Below the pieces are notes generated by a model, which searched no databases, was not told where the DNA came from, and saw only the letters and a program-made list of their open reading frames with translations. Shown piece after piece: positions 61,141-64,000 of a stretch of DNA of 64,000 nt. Each line of letters opens with the position of its first letter. Positions within the stretch are counted from its first letter, which is position 1. The translations under genes were made by a program, and so were the position numbers. This DNA comes from Beutenbergia cavernae DSM 12333 (GTDB taxonomy: Bacteria > Actinomycetota > Actinomycetes > Actinomycetales > Beutenbergiaceae): NCBI RefSeq assembly GCF_000023105.1, contig NC_012669.1, forward strand, positions 868,001 through 932,000. The letters run 5' to 3'.

Positions 61141-61575
61141 ATGGACCTTGACTCATCCCACGCCTTCGTCCGCGACCACCGCCACGGCGTGCTCGCCACG
61201 CTCCGGAGGGACGGCCGCCCGCAGCTGTCGACGGTGCTGTACGGGGTGGGCGACGACGGCGCGCTGCTGGTGTCGTCGACGGCACCGCGCGCCAAGACGC
61301 GCAACCTCGGGCGGGACCCGCGGTTCTCGCTGCACATCGAGCGCGACGACGGCTACGCGTACGTGGTGCTCGAGGGCGCCGCCGAGCTGTCCGACGTGGC
61401 GCGGACCCCGGACGACGCCGCTGCCGACGCCCTCGTCGCGTACTACCGGCTCGCCCTGGGCGAGCACCCGGACTGGGACGACTACCGCCGTGCCATGGTC
61501 GCCGACCAGCGGCTCCTGCTGACGCTCCGCCCGGAGCGCGCGTACGGGATGCTGGAGCTGCCCCTCCCGTCGTGA
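61141..61575 (+). CDS. PPOX-class (split-barrel) flavin/F420-dependent enzyme
   Basis: A 144-aa protein with the pyridoxamine 5'-phosphate oxidase-like split beta-barrel: HGVLATLRRDGRPQLSTVLYGVGDDGALLVSSTAPRAKTRNLGRDPRFSLHI. This is the TIGR-type PPOX class F420-dependent family common in actinobacteria, which reduces unknown substrates. It is small and probably dimeric. It starts at an ATG with only weak purine-rich sequence (GGGAGG about 20 nt upstream). It ends one base from the convergent SDR gene. Confidence 0.88.
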   Translation: MDLDSSHAFVRDHRHGVLATLRRDGRPQLSTVLYGVGDDGALLVSSTAPRAKTRNLGRDPRFSLHIERDDGYAYVVLEGAAELSDVARTPDDAAADALVAYYRLALGEHPDWDDYRRAMVADQRLLLTLRPERAYGMLELPLPS

Positions 61576-61576
61576 C

Positions 61577-62347
61577 CTACCGCGGCCCCATGCGCAGCGC
61601 GCCGTCCAGCCGGACGACCTCGCCGTTGAGGTAGTCCTGGGCGGCGATCGCCAGCACCATCCGGGCGTACTCGTCCGGACGGCCGAGGCGGGCGGGGAAC
61701 GGCACCCCGGCAGCGAGCGAGGCCCGGAACTCCTCGGCGATCGACGACATCATCGGGGTGTCGAGGATGCCCGGGGCGATCGTCACGACCCGGATGCCGT
61801 GCTGCGCCAGGTCGCGCGCAGCGGGCAGCGTCAGTGCGGCGACCCCGCCCTTCGACGCGGCATAGGCGGCCTGCCCCACCTGCCCGTCGTACGCCGCGAC
61901 CGAGGCCGTGTTGACGACGACGCCGCGCTGCCCGTCGTCGTCCGCGGGCCTCGTGCGCGCGATCGCCTCGGCGGCGAGCCGGAGCACGTTGAACGTACCG
62001 ACCAGGTTGATGCCGACGACCTGCTGGAACAGGTCCAGGTCGTGCACGCCCTTCCGGGACAGGACCCTCGAGGCCCACGCGACCCCGGCACAGCTCACCG
62101 CGAGGCGCAGCGGCGCACCGGACGCGACGGCGGCGTCGACGGCGCGGGCGACGTCGTCCGCGGACGTCACGTCACCCGTCACCGCCTCGACGCCGTCGAC
62201 CGGGGCGTCCGCGCGCTCCCACCCGTCGGCGAGGTCGAGGCCGACGACGTGCACGCCGTCGGCGACGAGCGCCCGCGCGGTGGCGGCGCCCAGCCCGGAC
62301 GCGGCGCCGGTGACGACGGCGGAGGTTCCCTCGATCTGCATGCTCAC
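61577..62347 (-). CDS. short-chain dehydrogenase, 3-hydroxyacyl-CoA dehydrogenase (HSD10) type
   Basis: A 256-aa SDR. The cofactor motif is VTGAASGLGAA with an acidic residue in GLDLADG (NAD-preferring). The catalytic residues are in NTASVAAYDGQVGQAAYAASKGGV. The pattern APGILDTPMMSSIAEEFRASLAAGVPFPARLGRPDEYARMV matches the type II 3-hydroxyacyl-CoA dehydrogenases of fatty-acid oxidation. An ATG two codons in (62341) is an equally good start. It lies 33 bp downstream of the DUF2087 gene on the same strand, so the two may be cotranscribed. Confidence 0.87.
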   Translation of the reverse strand: MSMQIEGTSAVVTGAASGLGAATARALVADGVHVVGLDLADGWERADAPVDGVEAVTGDVTSADDVARAVDAAVASGAPLRLAVSCAGVAWASRVLSRKGVHDLDLFQQVVGINLVGTFNVLRLAAEAIARTRPADDDGQRGVVVNTASVAAYDGQVGQAAYAASKGGVAALTLPAARDLAQHGIRVVTIAPGILDTPMMSSIAEEFRASLAAGVPFPARLGRPDEYARMVLAIAAQDYLNGEVVRLDGALRMGPR

Positions 62348-62380
62348 TCCCGGTGACGACGACGGCGACGCGAGAGGAGG

Positions 62381-62941
62381 CTAGCGGCCGGCGGTCCAGC
62401 CTGTCGCGAGCGGCGTGCTGTAGCTGGACCCGTCGGCCGTGCGGACGAGGTGACCCGCCTCGACGAGCTCCCGGCGGACGAGGGGGACGTCGTCGGTGAT
62501 CCGCGCGAGCGCCGCGTTGACGGCCGGCTCCGGGTCGCCGTCGAACACCGGCAGGGCGCTGGCGATCGCCTCGAGCATGCGTGCGCGCGGCGCCGCCTCC
62601 ATGGGCAGGCGCACGAGGCGTCCGAGGCGCACGTTCCCGGACAGCTTCCGCGCCAGCTCCGGGTCGGCGGCGAGCACCCGCCCGAGCGGAGTGGCTGCCG
62701 CGTGGGCGGCCACGGCGTCGGTGAGCGTCGCCAGCCGCGCCTGCCACGCGCCGTCGGTCGACTCGGTCACGAGCCCCGCGGCGCGGAGCGCGCCGATCGC
62801 CCGGACGGCGTCGCGCTCGCGCACGCCCAGCCGCGCGGCGAGCTCGAGGGTCGACGCCGGCCCTCCGGTCGCGAGGGAGGCGAGGGCGGCGAGCCGCCGC
62901 GGGTCGGCGAGGGTGGACAGCAGCTCCACGGGATCGTCCAT
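62381..62941 (-). CDS. ArsR-like winged-helix regulator with DUF2087 domain
   Basis: A 186-aa protein. Residues 1-70 are a helix-turn-helix of ArsR type ([53 protein letters not shown]). Residues ~115-180 match DUF2087, including [13 protein letters not shown]-like C-terminal residues that often include a DNA- or metal-binding region. It probably represses its neighbours. The ATG at 62941 was chosen. It is divergent from tdh. Confidence 0.8.
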   Translation of the reverse strand: MDDPVELLSTLADPRRLAALASLATGGPASTLELAARLGVRERDAVRAIGALRAAGLVTESTDGAWQARLATLTDAVAAHAAATPLGRVLAADPELARKLSGNVRLGRLVRLPMEAAPRARMLEAIASALPVFDGDPEPAVNAALARITDDVPLVRRELVEAGHLVRTADGSSYSTPLATGWTAGR

Positions 62942-63038
62942 CCGACCAGTCTCGCCCGCCGGCTGCTTCCCGCACGAGGGCATTCGCGACGCCGGCACGT
63001 CTCGGCATACGAGAGGATGGCCGCGTGGAGTGCGTGCG

Positions 63039-64000
63039 ATGAAGGCGTTGTACAAGCCGGCGGCCGGACCGGGTCTCGAGCTCGTGGAGCGGCCGGAGCC
63101 GGAGGCGGGGCCGGACGAGGTCAAGATCCGAGTGCTGCGCACCGGCATCTGCGGCACCGACCTGCACATCGAGTCCTGGGACGCGTGGGCGGCGTCGGCG
63201 GTCGCGGCGCCCCTGATCCCGGGGCACGAGCTCTACGGCGAGGTCGTCGCCGTCGGCGACGCCGTGCACGAGGTCCGCGTGGGGGACCGGGTGTCCGGCG
63301 AGGGGCACATCGTGTGCGGCATCTGCCGCAACTGCCGGGCCGGACGCCGGCAGATGTGCATCCGGACGAAGGGTCTCGGGGTGCAGCGCGACGGCGCGTT
63401 CGCCGAGTACGTGGTCCTGCCCGAGAGCAACGTGTGGGTCCACCACGGCGGCATCGACCCCGACGTGGGCGCGATCTTCGACCCGTTCGGGAACGCGGTG
63501 CACACGGCGTTGCGGTTCGGCGTCGTCGGCGAGGACGTGCTGGTCACCGGGAGCGGCCCCATCGGGCTGATGGCGATCGCCGTCGCCCGGCACGTGGGCG
63601 CACGCTTCGTGGTCGCGACCGACGTGAGCCCCCACCGGCTGGACCTCGCCCTCGGGATGGGCGCGGACCACGTGGTCGACGTCCGCACCGAACGCGTCCA
63701 CTCGGCCCAGGAGGCGCTCGGGATGCGCGAGGGCTTCGACGTCGGGTTCGAGATGAGCGGTGCCCCGAGCGCGTTGCCGGAGATGATCGAGAACATGACG
63801 CACGGCGCCTCGATCGCCATGCTCGGCCTCCCCGCCGGGCAGATCTCGGTGGACTGGGGTGCCGTCGTGACGCGCATGATCACGATCTCGGGCATCTACG
63901 GGCGCCAGATGTTCGAGACGTGGTTCGCCATGGACGCGATGCTGGCTACCAGCGAGGTGCTCCGCGAGCGGGTCGCGTCGGTCATCACCGACCGCTTCGC
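63039..64000 (+). CDS. tdh: L-threonine 3-dehydrogenase, cut by the window end
   Basis: A zinc-dependent medium-chain dehydrogenase that oxidises threonine to 2-amino-3-ketobutyrate with NAD. Catalytic zinc ligands C38 and H63-E64 are in GICGTDLHI and [10 protein letters not shown]. Structural zinc cysteines are C93, C96, C99 and C107. The Rossmann motif is [13 protein letters not shown]. The WDAWA block is typical of Tdh. About 320 of ~341 residues are present; the C-terminus lies beyond the window. Glycine C-acetyltransferase (kbl) would be expected next. The ATG at 63039 has a GTGGAG site. Confidence 0.93.
   Translation, partial: MKALYKPAAGPGLELVERPEPEAGPDEVKIRVLRTGICGTDLHIESWDAWAASAVAAPLIPGHELYGEVVAVGDAVHEVRVGDRVSGEGHIVCGICRNCRAGRRQMCIRTKGLGVQRDGAFAEYVVLPESNVWVHHGGIDPDVGAIFDPFGNAVHTALRFGVVGEDVLVTGSGPIGLMAIAVARHVGARFVVATDVSPHRLDLALGMGADHVVDVRTERVHSAQEALGMREGFDVGFEMSGAPSALPEMIENMTHGASIAMLGLPAGQISVDWGAVVTRMITISGIYGRQMFETWFAMDAMLATSEVLRERVASVITDRF

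Overview
The window is about 72% GC by eye, with dense short-spaced genes, frequent GTG starts and 4-bp stop/start overlaps. This points to an actinomycete, most likely Micrococcales near Cellulomonadaceae or Promicromonosporaceae; that placement is inference. It reads as ordinary chromosome, with no phage genes, transposases or CRISPR array.

Layout. 145-5594: ogt, the cysS-rlmB pair, a DUF4032 kinase-like protein and a GH114 lipoprotein. 5734-7777: an orphan ABC ATPase and an MsiK-type sugar-importer ATPase. 7941-18495: a uronate/aldarate operon (ketoglutarate semialdehyde dehydrogenase, enolase-superfamily dehydratase, KdgD, NAD-epimerase/uronate dehydrogenase-like, Gfo/Idh oxidoreductase, two permeases, binding protein) facing a divergent LacI regulator. 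18760-24783: trehalose otsA-otsB, a membrane Ser/Thr kinase, a small membrane protein, a DsbA-like thiol protein and tRNA-Thr(UGU). 24800-34096: a XylR-type AraC regulator divergent from a second sugar operon that carries a 29-codon leader ORF, two permeases, three Gfo/Idh proteins, a DUF624 protein, a binding protein and an SDR, but no glycosidase. 34204-43914: a beta-propeller membrane protein, an S9 peptidase, an SGNH hydrolase, a protein with three Cys/His-rich repeats, uracil-DNA glycosylase, DUF3263 and LytR_C proteins, and malate:quinone oxidoreductase. 43931-53535: a GH15-like protein, a CrtI-like FAD enzyme, an HTTM protein with a small partner, a CIRCE-controlled solo groEL, a serine hydrolase, MgtC and CBS proteins. 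53618-59149: a fructan/sucrose locus (LacI, GH32, two permeases, binding protein). 59305-64000: a lipoprotein, a DUF4031-HD protein, a PPOX flavoprotein, an SDR, a DUF2087 regulator and the start of threonine dehydrogenase.

How the parts fit. The three sugar ABC operons have permeases and binding proteins but no ATPase. The single MsiK-type ATPase at 6650-7777 is the obvious shared motor. Two LacI genes can be matched to palindromes: GAAACCGGTTTC for the uronate locus, and CCTGWCACGWGWCAGG both at the fructan operon and before its own regulator. At least ten genes have a TANNNT box 6-8 nt before the start codon, which suggests leaderless mRNAs.

The most unusual items are the Gfo/Idh-rich operon with its coupled leader ORF, the Cys/His repeat protein behind a duplicated 30-bp element, a family of long intergenic inverted repeats, and a 22-bp tandem repeat array. 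All identifications are from reading the sequence; no database search was run.
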